Below are positions 16,992 through 24,507 of a stretch of DNA of 64,000 nt, in pieces. Made by a program: the position numbers and the translations under genes. The DNA is from an uncultured Bacteroidia bacterium (lineage in GTDB: Bacteria > Bacteroidota > Bacteroidia > Bacteroidales > F082). Position 1 is the first letter of the stretch. Every line of letters begins with the position of its first letter. The notes below the pieces were generated by a model. It saw only the letters and a program-made list of their open reading frames with translations. It did no database searches and had not been told where the DNA came from. Where the stretch lies: contig CADADR010000013.1 of the NCBI GenBank assembly GCA_902786745.1, forward strand, positions 1 through 64,000, read 5' to 3'.

Positions 16992-18929
16992 ATGAACAAT
17001 AAAAACACTCTTATTGGTTTTCTCCTCATCGCGGCCATCCTCTTTGGTTGGATGTATTTTATGACGCCGTCGAAGGAGCAACTGGCTGAACAACAGCGTA
17101 TTCAAGATTCCATCCGACAGGCACGACTGGAGCAGATGGCTCTGGATTCGCTTCGCATGGCGCAACAGCAGGATGCTCAAACGGCTGCGCTGATGGTCGA
17201 CTCGACCCAGCTGTCGGAGATGGACTCCCTTGACAGAGCCCAACTGATGCAGAACAACCTGCGCGACAAATTTGGCATCTTCGCAGTTTCGGCTCAAGGC
17301 ACTGAGCAGACTTGGACTATTGAGAACAAATTGCAGAAGCTGACGTTTTCGAGCAAAGGCGGCTTCCTGAAGCAAGTGGAGCTGAAGGACTATAAGACCT
17401 ATGACTCGCTGCCGCTGATCTCGTTCGACCCTGAGACGGCGAAGTTCGACCTCTCGTTCTTCGCACAGAACCGCATCGTCAACACCTCGCAGTTCTACTT
17501 CCAGCCCTATATGAACGGCCAGCCTTATTCGGGCGGCGACATCACCGTGGCTGAAGGCGACAGCGTCGTGTTTGCCCTGCGCATGCCTACTGCGGAAGCC
17601 GACAAATACCTTGAGTATGTCTATACCGTGCGCTATGACAACTATATGATGGACTTCGACATCCGCACCGTCGGACTGAAGGACGTCATCGCCAACAACG
17701 CCGACTATCTCACCATCGACTGGGACGTCGACCTGATGAAACAGGAGAAGAGCACCGACCGTTTTGCCGGTGAGTCGGTGTACTACCGCTCGTTGACCGA
17801 CAAGGACGTCGACCACCTCAACGAACAGAAGGACAGCGAACAGACGGTGAACAGCAAGCTGAAATGGGTGTCGTTCAAGCAGCGTTTCTTCTGCAACGTG
17901 ATCGTAGCCAAGAACGAGTTTGAGAATGCCCGCATGGCTACGTTGACCCGCAACTCGAACAACCCGCGTTACTTCAAGTCGATGTCGGCCAATATCGAGG
18001 TGCCTTACGACGTGAAGGCTGAGACCAACGTCATCCCGATGCAGCTCTATTTCGGTCCCAACCACTTCAAGACCTTGCGTAGCTATGGCATCGGCTTGCA
18101 GGACCAGATCAACTTGGGTAACTTCTTCCTCATCCGTTGGATCAACTACGGCGTCATCGCCGTGTTCAACTGGCTGAGCAGCTACGGCTGGAACTATGGC
18201 ATCGTGATCTTGATCCTGACCATTCTCATCAAGACCTTGCTCTTCCCCTTGGCCTTCAAGTCCTACAAGTCGTCGGCCATCACCCGTGTGCTGAAGCCCG
18301 AGATGGAGGCCATCAACGCGAAATACCCCAAGGAAGAAGACGCCATGAAGAAACAACAGGCTGTGATGAACCTGCAACGTCAGGCTGGCGTGAGTCCCGC
18401 TTCGGGATGTCTGCCCGCCTTGCTGCAGTTCCCCATCCTCATCGCTATCTTCCGTTTCTTCCCCGCCAGTATCGAGTTGCGTCAGCAGCCCTTCCTCTGG
18501 GCCGACGACCTCTCGACCTACGACAGCATCATTGAGTTCCCGAAGTTCCTCGGCATGGACCACCTGAGCCTGTTCACCTTGCTCATGACCATCACGACTT
18601 TCATCTACACCTATGTGAACAACAAGCAGATGGACGTCTCGAGCAACCCGCAGATGAAGCCCATGAAGTGGATGATGTATCTCATGCCCATCATGTTCTT
18701 CGGTATCTTCAACAACTACTCTTCGGGCTTGAGCTACTACTACATGCTGGTCAACATCATCACCTTCATCCAGATGTTCGTCTTCCGTAAGATGATCAAC
18801 GAGGACAAGGTGCGTGCCACCATCGAGGAGAACAAACGCAAGCCTCAGAAGAAATCCAACTTCATGAAGCGTCTTGAAGAGGCCCAGAAACAACAGGCCA
18901 AGATGCAACAACAACAAAAGAGACGTTAA
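16992..18929 (+). CDS. yidC: Membrane protein insertase YidC
   Basis: This 645-residue inner-membrane insertase folds and inserts proteins with or without the Sec translocon. It has an N-terminal anchor (about 7-25, LIGFLLIAAILFGWMYF), a large periplasmic beta-domain (about 60-360) and the conserved insertase core (about 380-610), with KSYKSSAITRVLKPEM in the cytoplasmic hairpin and SPASGCLPALLQFPI before the next helix. The C-terminus is strongly basic and Gln-rich (KMQQQQKRR), typical of a ribosome-contacting tail. The downstream DUF2750 gene starts two bases after the stop. Confidence 0.95.
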   Translation: MNNKNTLIGFLLIAAILFGWMYFMTPSKEQLAEQQRIQDSIRQARLEQMALDSLRMAQQQDAQTAALMVDSTQLSEMDSLDRAQLMQNNLRDKFGIFAVSAQGTEQTWTIENKLQKLTFSSKGGFLKQVELKDYKTYDSLPLISFDPETAKFDLSFFAQNRIVNTSQFYFQPYMNGQPYSGGDITVAEGDSVVFALRMPTAEADKYLEYVYTVRYDNYMMDFDIRTVGLKDVIANNADYLTIDWDVDLMKQEKSTDRFAGESVYYRSLTDKDVDHLNEQKDSEQTVNSKLKWVSFKQRFFCNVIVAKNEFENARMATLTRNSNNPRYFKSMSANIEVPYDVKAETNVIPMQLYFGPNHFKTLRSYGIGLQDQINLGNFFLIRWINYGVIAVFNWLSSYGWNYGIVILILTILIKTLLFPLAFKSYKSSAITRVLKPEMEAINAKYPKEEDAMKKQQAVMNLQRQAGVSPASGCLPALLQFPILIAIFRFFPASIELRQQPFLWADDLSTYDSIIEFPKFLGMDHLSLFTLLMTITTFIYTYVNNKQMDVSSNPQMKPMKWMMYLMPIMFFGIFNNYSSGLSYYYMLVNIITFIQMFVFRKMINEDKVRATIEENKRKPQKKSNFMKRLEEAQKQQAKMQQQQKRR

Positions 18930-18931
18930 CC

Positions 18932-19339
18932 ATGGAAGACAAACTCGAATTATTCTTGAAAGCTATCCTGGAGACCCGTAAGGTGTGGCTGCTCGAAGCC
19001 AAGGAAGGCTTCTTCGCCATGCTGGAGGACGGCGATGGAGAGCCTTATATCCCGCTGTGGGAGTCGGAGGCGCTGGCGACAAAGGCGGCGCAGGGTGACT
19101 GGGAAGGCTATACCGTGACGGATATGGGCTTCTCTGAGCTGGGACACTGGCTCAAGGAGTTGGCTGCCGATGACATCGACATCGCGGTGTCGCCCGAAGC
19201 CGACGGCCAGATCACGGCCATTCCGTCCCATAAGTTCCGTAATTGGCTGAAGCCCTACGACGACCACTCCTATAAGGAAAAGGACGACGAGGAGGAGGAT
19301 TACGACTATGGCGAAGGTTGGGCGCAACCGTGGAGTTAA
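18932..19339 (+). CDS. DUF2750 domain-containing protein
   Basis: This 135-residue soluble acidic protein has the DUF2750 pattern: a short helical start (LELFLKAILETRKVWLLEAK), then GDGEPYIPLWESEALATKAA and a hydrophobic strand region. It ends in an acidic tail (KDDEEEDYDYGEG). The function of DUF2750 is not known to me. It is two bases from yidC and probably translationally coupled. Confidence 0.8.
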   Translation: MEDKLELFLKAILETRKVWLLEAKEGFFAMLEDGDGEPYIPLWESEALATKAAQGDWEGYTVTDMGFSELGHWLKELAADDIDIAVSPEADGQITAIPSHKFRNWLKPYDDHSYKEKDDEEEDYDYGEGWAQPWS

Positions 19340-19346
19340 TCTGTAG

Positions 19347-19368
19347 GGGCAGACCTGTGTGTCTGCCC
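19347..19368. repeat. Short palindrome between DUF2750 and trkH
   Basis: GGGCAGAC and GTCTGCCC flank a six-base loop (CTGTGT). There is no T run, so it is more like a small dispersed palindrome than a terminator. Confidence 0.45.
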
Positions 19369-19443
19369 AATAAATGCCCCCCAAATGCCCATAATATAAA
19401 ACGCCTCACGCGTTCCAAAAACCTAAAAAAAGAATAACAGAAA

Positions 19444-20946
19444 ATGAAAAGCAAGCTGTTTGGTGTATTGTTGCTGATTGAGGCGGCGGCGTTGCTGCTG
19501 ACCGCGGCGGTGGCATTATACTATCAGCGTGTGGCAGGGGAGACCGATGCCCGTTGCTTTATGCTCACGGCTGCCATCACGGGCGCGGTGGGCTTGTTGC
19601 TCTACAACATCGGCAGCATGAGCAAACGCGGCACCCTTCAGATTCGCGACACCTTCTTTGTAGTGGCCTTGTCGTGGGTGTTGTTCTCCATCTTCGGTAT
19701 GTTGCCATTCCTGATGAATGGCACGGTCGACAACGTCACCGATGCCTTCTTTGAGACCATGTCGGGCTTCTCTACGACGGGTGCCACCATCCTCAACAAC
19801 ATCGACCAACAGCCACACGGCATCTTGTTCTGGCGTAGCATCACCCAGTGGATGGGTGGTTTGGGTGTCGTGGTGTTTACCTTGGCATTCCTGCCTTCGG
19901 TGGCCAAAGGCTCCAAGAAGGCCTCGCTCTTTGCTGCCGAGGCGCCAGGCTTGAGTGTGGAGAAGTTGGCTCCTACCATGGGCGCCACCTCGCGCCTGTT
20001 GTGGATCATCTACATTGCGCTGACTGTGCTTTGTGCCATCGCCTATGCTGTGGGACCGATGAATAGATTCGACGCCATCTGCCATGCCATGACCACTATT
20101 GCCACAGGCGGTTTCAGCACGCATCAGGCAAGCATCGGATATTTCGGCTCTAACTACATAGAGTTTGTTTGCGTGTTGTTCATGTTGCTGTCGGGCATCA
20201 ATTTCGCCATGTATCATTTCCTCTTCAATGGTCGTTTCGACGTGATCAAGAGGAACGAAGAGCTGCGTTGGTATCTGTTGTCGATACTCTTTTTCACGGT
20301 GCTGTTCTTGCTTCGCTTCTTTTTTGCCCCGCGCCTCGACGTCATCACCGATGAGCAGCTGGTGTCGCATCCAAAAACAGAATTGGACCGCATCCGTACT
20401 TCGTTGTTCCACGTGGTGGCTTTGCTGTCGAACACGGGCTTCCAAGGCACCAATTACAACTATGACTCTTGGGGTCGACTCTTCCTCATCCCGACGGTGG
20501 TCATGATGGTTGTGGGTGGCTGTGCAGGGTCCACCAGCGGTGGTATCAAGATGGTGCGTGTCATCGTGCTTTTCAAGTACATCAAGAAGACGGTCAACGA
20601 GATGATCCATTCGTCGAGCATGTACACCGTCAAGATATCGGGACAGATTGTTGAAGACCTCAGCCTGAAACGTGTGATGTCGTTCTTTTCGCTGTTCTTG
20701 ATTGTCTTTATGGCCAATGTGGTCGGACTTTCGGCTGCGGGCATGAGCCTCGAGGAAGGCGCCATCTCTTTCTTGACCTGCTTCAGTAACTACGGCCCAG
20801 GCACGGGCATTACGGGACCGAGCGGCACTTTTGATGCCATTCCAGACGCCGCCAAATGGCTGCTCTCTTTCGATATGATGGTGGGACGTTTGGAGATTTA
20901 CACCGTCCTGCTGCTGTTCATGCCCAGTTTCTGGCGGGCGAAGTGA
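19444..20946 (+). CDS. trkH: TrkH-family potassium uptake protein
   Basis: This 500-residue polytopic membrane protein has the four-fold SKT-transporter arrangement, with pore-loop glycines in FSTTGATIL (about 98), ATGGFSTH (about 222), LSNTGFQG (about 325) and SNYGPGTGI (about 450). It moves potassium across the inner membrane, normally gated by a cytoplasmic TrkA/KtrA RCK protein. No trkA is adjacent, so the partner must be elsewhere. It converges on the DUF3667 gene with two bases between the stops. Confidence 0.9.
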   Translation: MKSKLFGVLLLIEAAALLLTAAVALYYQRVAGETDARCFMLTAAITGAVGLLLYNIGSMSKRGTLQIRDTFFVVALSWVLFSIFGMLPFLMNGTVDNVTDAFFETMSGFSTTGATILNNIDQQPHGILFWRSITQWMGGLGVVVFTLAFLPSVAKGSKKASLFAAEAPGLSVEKLAPTMGATSRLLWIIYIALTVLCAIAYAVGPMNRFDAICHAMTTIATGGFSTHQASIGYFGSNYIEFVCVLFMLLSGINFAMYHFLFNGRFDVIKRNEELRWYLLSILFFTVLFLLRFFFAPRLDVITDEQLVSHPKTELDRIRTSLFHVVALLSNTGFQGTNYNYDSWGRLFLIPTVVMMVVGGCAGSTSGGIKMVRVIVLFKYIKKTVNEMIHSSSMYTVKISGQIVEDLSLKRVMSFFSLFLIVFMANVVGLSAAGMSLEEGAISFLTCFSNYGPGTGITGPSGTFDAIPDAAKWLLSFDMMVGRLEIYTVLLLFMPSFWRAK

Positions 20947-20948
20947 TT

Positions 20949-21845
20949 CTATTTCAGATATTTGAAGTAAAAGAAAAATGCGATGGCCACTGCGCATATC
21001 GCAAGTATTGCACCTAGAATGATGTAATACAGTGCAACGGTCAGTGTGCTGCGCCAAACCGTCTTAACTGTGCTGAACCCCATCATCTTCCTGAAACATG
21101 CAGTCAAAGCTATGATGATGGCAATCGGTTCAAAGCCTGCCATTTTTCCGTAAAAGTGGTGCGAGATGGGATAGATGAGGTTGACGACGCAACGGTATAA
21201 CACCAATATCACCATCGCATAGACTATGGCGACGATGTATTCGGCACGGTTATAGCGTTTGCGGTTTTCCTTGCCATAACACTTTCTTGTCGCAACAACG
21301 AACAAAGGCAAAGTGAGCATGTAGCAAAGCGTGTAATGGTTGAGGTAGAAGTGATACCCATCGACAGCGAGTTGAGCCCCTTTTTGAAGCATCTGCTTTG
21401 CTGCAGTGGAGTTGTTGTTGATTTCCGTAGTCTTATCACCCACTTTCACGGTGAGTTCTGTATCTATGTCCTCTGGCAGATTGTCTATTTCTATGTTTTT
21501 GGTGCCCGTTGCGGTGAAGATCAGGACATAAAGTGTCAGCGCCAGGAACAGCGTTGGGAAAGGCGAGACGTATTTGCGGCGTTTCCCGTTGAGGATTTCT
21601 ACAATCATCGCTCCTGGTCGTGTAAATAGGTTTTTGATGGTATACGCGATGCCGCCGTCCCTGCCCAATATAGCCGCAAGGAGGTTGCTCCAAATGAATC
21701 GTAGGGTGAACCGACTTGTTTTGGCATCTTGTCCGCACTCGGGACAGAACTTCCCTTGGAATTCAGTGCCGCAGTTGAGGCATTTAGTGGTCTTGGTTTC
21801 GGGTTCGGGTTGGGTCTGTATTAGGGTTTGTGTTTCGTTATCCAT
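20949..21845 (-). CDS. DUF3667 domain-containing membrane protein with zinc ribbon
   Basis: This 298-residue protein starts with a CxxC...CxxC zinc ribbon (CLNCGTEFQGKFCPECGQ, about 21-38). The DUF3667 core follows (GGIAYTIKNLFTRPGAMIVE, then GKRRKYVSPFPTLFLALTLY). The C-terminal half has about four more hydrophobic helices, so it is an inner-membrane protein with the ribbon at the cytoplasmic end. The function is unknown. Its leader is about 13 nt, given the -7 box at 21865-21872. Confidence 0.88.
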   Translation of the reverse strand: MDNETQTLIQTQPEPETKTTKCLNCGTEFQGKFCPECGQDAKTSRFTLRFIWSNLLAAILGRDGGIAYTIKNLFTRPGAMIVEILNGKRRKYVSPFPTLFLALTLYVLIFTATGTKNIEIDNLPEDIDTELTVKVGDKTTEINNNSTAAKQMLQKGAQLAVDGYHFYLNHYTLCYMLTLPLFVVATRKCYGKENRKRYNRAEYIVAIVYAMVILVLYRCVVNLIYPISHHFYGKMAGFEPIAIIIALTACFRKMMGFSTVKTVWRSTLTVALYYIILGAILAICAVAIAFFFYFKYLK

Positions 21846-21864
21846 GATGTTCGGATTTGTGGGG

Positions 21865-21872
21865 CAAAGATA
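21865..21872 (-). promoter_or_regulatory. -7 box of the DUF3667 gene
   Basis: On the minus strand TATCTTTG, which places the start of transcription only a dozen bases before the ATG. Confidence 0.6.
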
Positions 21873-22087
21873 GGGTTTTTTGGGGAAACTATGGGATTTT
21901 TCTGGTATGAAGTTCGACTTATATTACTGTCTTACATTGGTTTTTATGTCTGTTTGTTTCCATTCTAAATAATTGAAATGATATGTATATGTACTGATAA
22001 TCAGCAAATTTACCCTGTTGATAATTTTGTTGACAAAAAAATGAGCATTTTTGACACTTGAAAACTGCGGCAACCCTTGGTTTTGCT

Positions 22088-22095
22088 TATCTTTG
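22088..22095 (+). promoter_or_regulatory. -7 box of the 222-aa hypothetical gene
   Basis: TATCTTTG, 25 bases upstream of the ATG at 22121. A TTG lies at 22068-22070 (17-base spacer). Confidence 0.55.
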
Positions 22096-22120
22096 CACAG
22101 TTAAAATCATTATTTTGATT

Positions 22121-22789
22121 ATGAAAAAAAACTCAAATAATTCTGACCTTTTCGATTATTACAAAGAAGACCCTCCGAGCCTTCGGGAATCGATCCTTAT
22201 CACCATCAAAGTGGATTTCCATCAGGAAGCCTTCTTCACCTCCCACACCCATTCTTGCCTCTTTGAGGCTTGCGACGACGCTCATCGTTTCACCCATTGG
22301 CCTCAGTTCGAGGTGGAGCACGACGACACGTGGGAGGGCTTCGGGCGTGCCTATTACGAAAGCCGCGACTATGCATTTGCGGCCTTCCATTGCAGCCTCT
22401 GTTCCGTCGACGAACTCAACCTGCAGGTGGAGGCCTGGCAACGGCAGTATGAGCAGAACCGCATCGCCACCGTGCCGTCGGTCGCCGTGGAGCCATCCGT
22501 TCCCGACTTTTTGGGACGTTACTTCGCGCAACACCGTTGCAACGAGGCTTTGTGCGCCTTCGTTGAGGACTTCCAAGCCGTAAACACATTCTCAAGAAAA
22601 CATTGGGAGGCAGACGACAAACATTCCTGCCGTCCCTTTGAAAAACCGTTACACTTCTTACATCAACTTGTCAAGCTGAGCCTGGGCGTACAACGTGCGC
22701 AGGCAACGGCGGCATCGCGGCCATGCTGCCGTTCGTTTTTGGTGACCGCATGTCACCAAAAGTCAGGCGATGACCTTTTAGGTCACTGA
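22121..22789 (+). CDS. Hypothetical protein, possibly with a decayed 3' end
   Basis: I do not recognise this 222-residue protein. Residues 1 to about 150 look like a real soluble protein (SLRESILITIKVDFHQEAFF, then YYESRDYAFAAFHCSLCSVD). From about residue 155 the composition changes to many Cys, His and Arg (RPCCRSFLVTACHQ), as if the frame runs on into non-coding DNA after a lost stop or a frameshift. No membrane segment is seen. A good promoter box supports expression. The start at 22121 follows that box; an in-frame start further upstream overlaps the promoter. Confidence 0.5.
   Translation: MKKNSNNSDLFDYYKEDPPSLRESILITIKVDFHQEAFFTSHTHSCLFEACDDAHRFTHWPQFEVEHDDTWEGFGRAYYESRDYAFAAFHCSLCSVDELNLQVEAWQRQYEQNRIATVPSVAVEPSVPDFLGRYFAQHRCNEALCAFVEDFQAVNTFSRKHWEADDKHSCRPFEKPLHFLHQLVKLSLGVQRAQATAASRPCCRSFLVTACHQKSGDDLLGH
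22741..22785. repeat. Two small adjacent palindromes
   Basis: GGTGAC-cgcat-GTCACC (22741-22757) and TGACC-TTTTA-GGTCA (22771-22785) lie at the end of the hypothetical gene. The two share the core GTGAC/TGACC. Function unknown. Confidence 0.4.
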
Positions 22790-22812
22790 TAGAGACCATT
22801 TCGGGCGTCAAT

Positions 22813-22980
22813 TCGGACTATTCGTCATGCACCATGATTCTTCGCATCATCGCGAGGTGTGTAAGCTTATAGTGCAACGACGAAAAGGACGAAAAATCGG
22901 ACTATTTGTCATGCGACAAGACCTTTTACCTCATCGTGAGGGGTTGAAGGTATTGGGTTATGATTTTCAGCCCGAACGCC
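22813..22980. repeat. Diverged 84-bp tandem duplication in a gene-free stretch
   Basis: TCGGACTATTCGTCATGC at 22813 reappears as TCGGACTATTTGTCATGC at 22897, and CATC-ATCGCGAGG reappears as CTC-ATCGTGAGG at the same offset of 84 bases. The second half of each unit is barely alignable. The 326-base gap 22790-23115 holds no convincing gene. Confidence 0.5.
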
Positions 22981-23115
22981 AGGACTGTATCCTCAGCGCA
23001 AGGCATCTTGATGCGTCCCTTCCGGAGGCAAGCCGCTGCCGTCGGGAAAACAACCATACCAAACGGCGATGGCCGTTAATTCACATATTGTTTAACCTTA
23101 GTAATATTTTGTATT

Positions 23116-23871
23116 ATGCACAAAACATTTACTATGAGCTTAGGACTGAGCTCCAATCAGTTCCATGCTGGTCTCTTGGAGATCGGCCGCCAGTTTGAAG
23201 CCCTTCGTTCGGACGAGTATCTGAACGGTTTGGTTGGCGAACTGGCCACCACTAACGAAGCGCTTCTTGACGCGATGCACATCGCGAAGGTGAAGCATAA
23301 TGTCAAACAGGAGAACCGACAGCTCACAGAGTGTCTCGCCTCGGCCTCACGTTACATCGATTCGTGCCTTTACGTGTCGGACGATGCGGTGAGGGAGAGT
23401 GCAGCGGTGCTCAAACAGCTGTGGGGGAGCTACGGCAAGCCATTCACGCGTATGAAGCTGGACGAGCGCATTGGTGCGGTCGCCACTTTGTTGCGCGACC
23501 TGGCCTTGCCCGGCATTCAGGAGCACGTGGTGCAGCTGCCCGAGTTGGAGGGTCGCATTGCCACGTTGCAGGCTGCTTTGAATGCGCTGAAGAAGGCGGT
23601 CCATGAGGTTGACAAGGCCAACGGCCTGGCACCCAAGGGACAGCCTTTGATGCCATTGAAAAGGGAGGCGGCGGCCAAGGTGGAAAGCTTGGTCGACTAC
23701 CTCAAGGCTATGGCATTGAAAGATCCTGCCGCCTATGGTGATCATTACGAAGTGGTGAAGGAAATCATCACGCGTTTGAACACCAGGCGCAGGAAGAACC
23801 TCCAGGTCGCAGTGGAGCTCGCCGATGAAGAGGCAACGACGGAAGAGCCTAAGCTCGCCGTCGGCGCTTGA
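23116..23871 (+). CDS. DUF6261 family protein
   Basis: This 251-residue all-helical protein fits the DUF6261 family of Bacteroidota. It has an N-terminal MSLGLSSNQFHAGLLEI, a central RYIDSCLYVSDDAVRESA, and a C-terminal EIITRLNTRRRKNL. No catalytic motif, signal peptide or membrane segment is seen. The function is unknown; these proteins are small, soluble and helical. The start could also be the internal ATG at 23134. A strong terminator follows. Confidence 0.78.
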   Translation: MHKTFTMSLGLSSNQFHAGLLEIGRQFEALRSDEYLNGLVGELATTNEALLDAMHIAKVKHNVKQENRQLTECLASASRYIDSCLYVSDDAVRESAAVLKQLWGSYGKPFTRMKLDERIGAVATLLRDLALPGIQEHVVQLPELEGRIATLQAALNALKKAVHEVDKANGLAPKGQPLMPLKREAAAKVESLVDYLKAMALKDPAAYGDHYEVVKEIITRLNTRRRKNLQVAVELADEEATTEEPKLAVGA

Positions 23872-23902
23872 TTCGATAGGCGCAATTGATTTTTTCATGG
23901 TT

Positions 23903-23920
23903 GAGGTTTAAATAAACCTC
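23903..23920. repeat. Perfect short palindrome after the DUF6261 gene
   Basis: GAGGTTTA and TAAACCTC separated by AA. It precedes the main terminator and may form part of the 3' end structure. Confidence 0.4.
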
Positions 23921-23924
23921 TCCG

Positions 23925-23963
23925 CCTCCCCATGAGCCGAAAGGCTCGTGGGGAGGTTTTTTT
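23925..23963 (+). terminator. Strong terminator of the DUF6261 gene
   Basis: A 14-base stem (23925-23938 with 23943-23956; CCTCCCCATGAGCC against GGCTCGTGGGGAGG) closes a GAAA tetraloop and is followed by seven T. Confidence 0.88.
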
Positions 23964-23965
23964 AT

Positions 23966-24070
23966 GTTTTGCGAAATGAAGTGGTTCGTCCCACAGCCGC
24001 TCAGCCTATCATCATACAAACCTTCAACGGACGCATGAGGTTCATTCAATACAATTCTGTTGTAGTTCAT
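23966..24070 (-). pseudogene. Possible short 5' gene remnant downstream of the structured RNA
   Basis: An ATG at 24068-24070 on the minus strand opens a frame reading MNYNRIVLNEPHASVEGLYD and onward for about 36 codons before it runs into the DUF6261 terminator. The beginning looks protein-like, but the frame then continues through the terminator hairpin, so it would be a truncated gene at best. I do not recognise it. Confidence 0.2.
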
Positions 24071-24101
24071 AAGTTATAGTGTTTAGTTAAGTTCTTAACT
24101 C

Positions 24102-24180
24102 GCATCGTTTTACCACCGTGGTATAACTCAGGAACTCGGTTGGTGTGCCCGCTGGCACTCTTGATGCTTCAAAAACGCCG
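24102..24180 (-). ncRNA. Candidate structured RNA with a three-way junction
   Basis: Downstream of a minus-strand TATCTTTG box (24181-24188) the RNA would close with GCATC/GAUGC (24163-24167 with 24102-24106). Inside are two hairpins: GTGCC-loop-GGCAC (24145-24158) and the perfect TACCA-CGG-TGGTA (24111-24123). No reading frame fits the segment. It could be a stand-alone RNA, a 5' leader of a lost gene, or the end of a mobile element. Confidence 0.4.
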
Positions 24181-24188
24181 CAAAGATA
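24181..24188 (-). promoter_or_regulatory. -7 box for the minus-strand structured RNA
   Basis: TATCTTTG followed by GCGG on the minus strand. The nearest TTG is 24 bases upstream (24213-24215), a little far. Confidence 0.5.
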
Positions 24189-24344
24189 CGTTTTACTTTT
24201 CTTACCTATTGTCAATTTATTGATATTTTTCCTAATTTTGCCATCACTAACCATCGCCCTCATAAGGTGAAGCAAAAAAGAACAAAGGCATAGTAGATAA
24301 CTGATAAATAACATATAGATACAAAAGCGTTTTTGCTTTTCAAG

Positions 24345-24480
24345 GTGTACGGAAATCTCGACAGTTTCAACTTCACCACTCAAGAAAGCGGAACGCTCAC
24401 GGTATATCCGTGGGCTTTCTCGTTTGTGGTGAAGGTAGTCGAGAACCTCCGTGCACGACAGAAGTTCACGGATTCTTTTT
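24345..24480 (+). ncRNA. Rod-like hairpin with a competing terminator, upstream of hsdR
   Basis: Four paired blocks are nested: 24345-24362 with 24438-24456 (GTGTACGGA and TCTCGAC sides), CTTCACCAC (24371-24379) with GTGGTGAAG (24426-24434), GAAAGC (24384-24389) with GCTTTC (24414-24419), and CACGG-TATAT-CCGTG at the tip. The right arm TCCGTG (24448-24453) can instead pair with CACGGA (24467-24472), directly before a T-rich run. The hsdR ATG lies 27 bases beyond. This could be an attenuator or an independent RNA. The remainder of 23964-24507 holds no gene I trust. Confidence 0.45.
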
Positions 24481-24507
24481 TGTGTCTATCAATAACAAAA
24501 ATCGCCT

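Noticed and set aside
16971..18917. 648-codon open frame opposite yidC
   Set aside because: It mirrors the codon bias of yidC. No motif or start signal, and the His/Val/Glu-rich composition is typical of antisense shadows.
19516..21057. 513-codon open frame opposite trkH
   Set aside because: Hydrophilic His/Arg/Gln-rich shadow that also overlaps the DUF3667 gene end; not credible beside a full TrkH.
22630..22760. Minus-strand reading ending LRTLYAQAQLDKLM and stop
   Set aside because: It looks a little protein-like, but no start or length supports it, and it overlaps palindromes. At most a scrap of a lost gene.
22827..23198. 123-codon frame between the hypothetical gene and DUF6261
   Set aside because: Composition is random, it runs into the DUF6261 gene in another frame, and it crosses the tandem duplication.
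24345..24456. Rod-like hairpin as SRP RNA or 6S RNA
   Set aside because: The tip lacks the GGAA tetraloop and conserved asymmetric loop of SRP RNA. The central open bubble expected of 6S RNA is not evident. I leave it unnamed.
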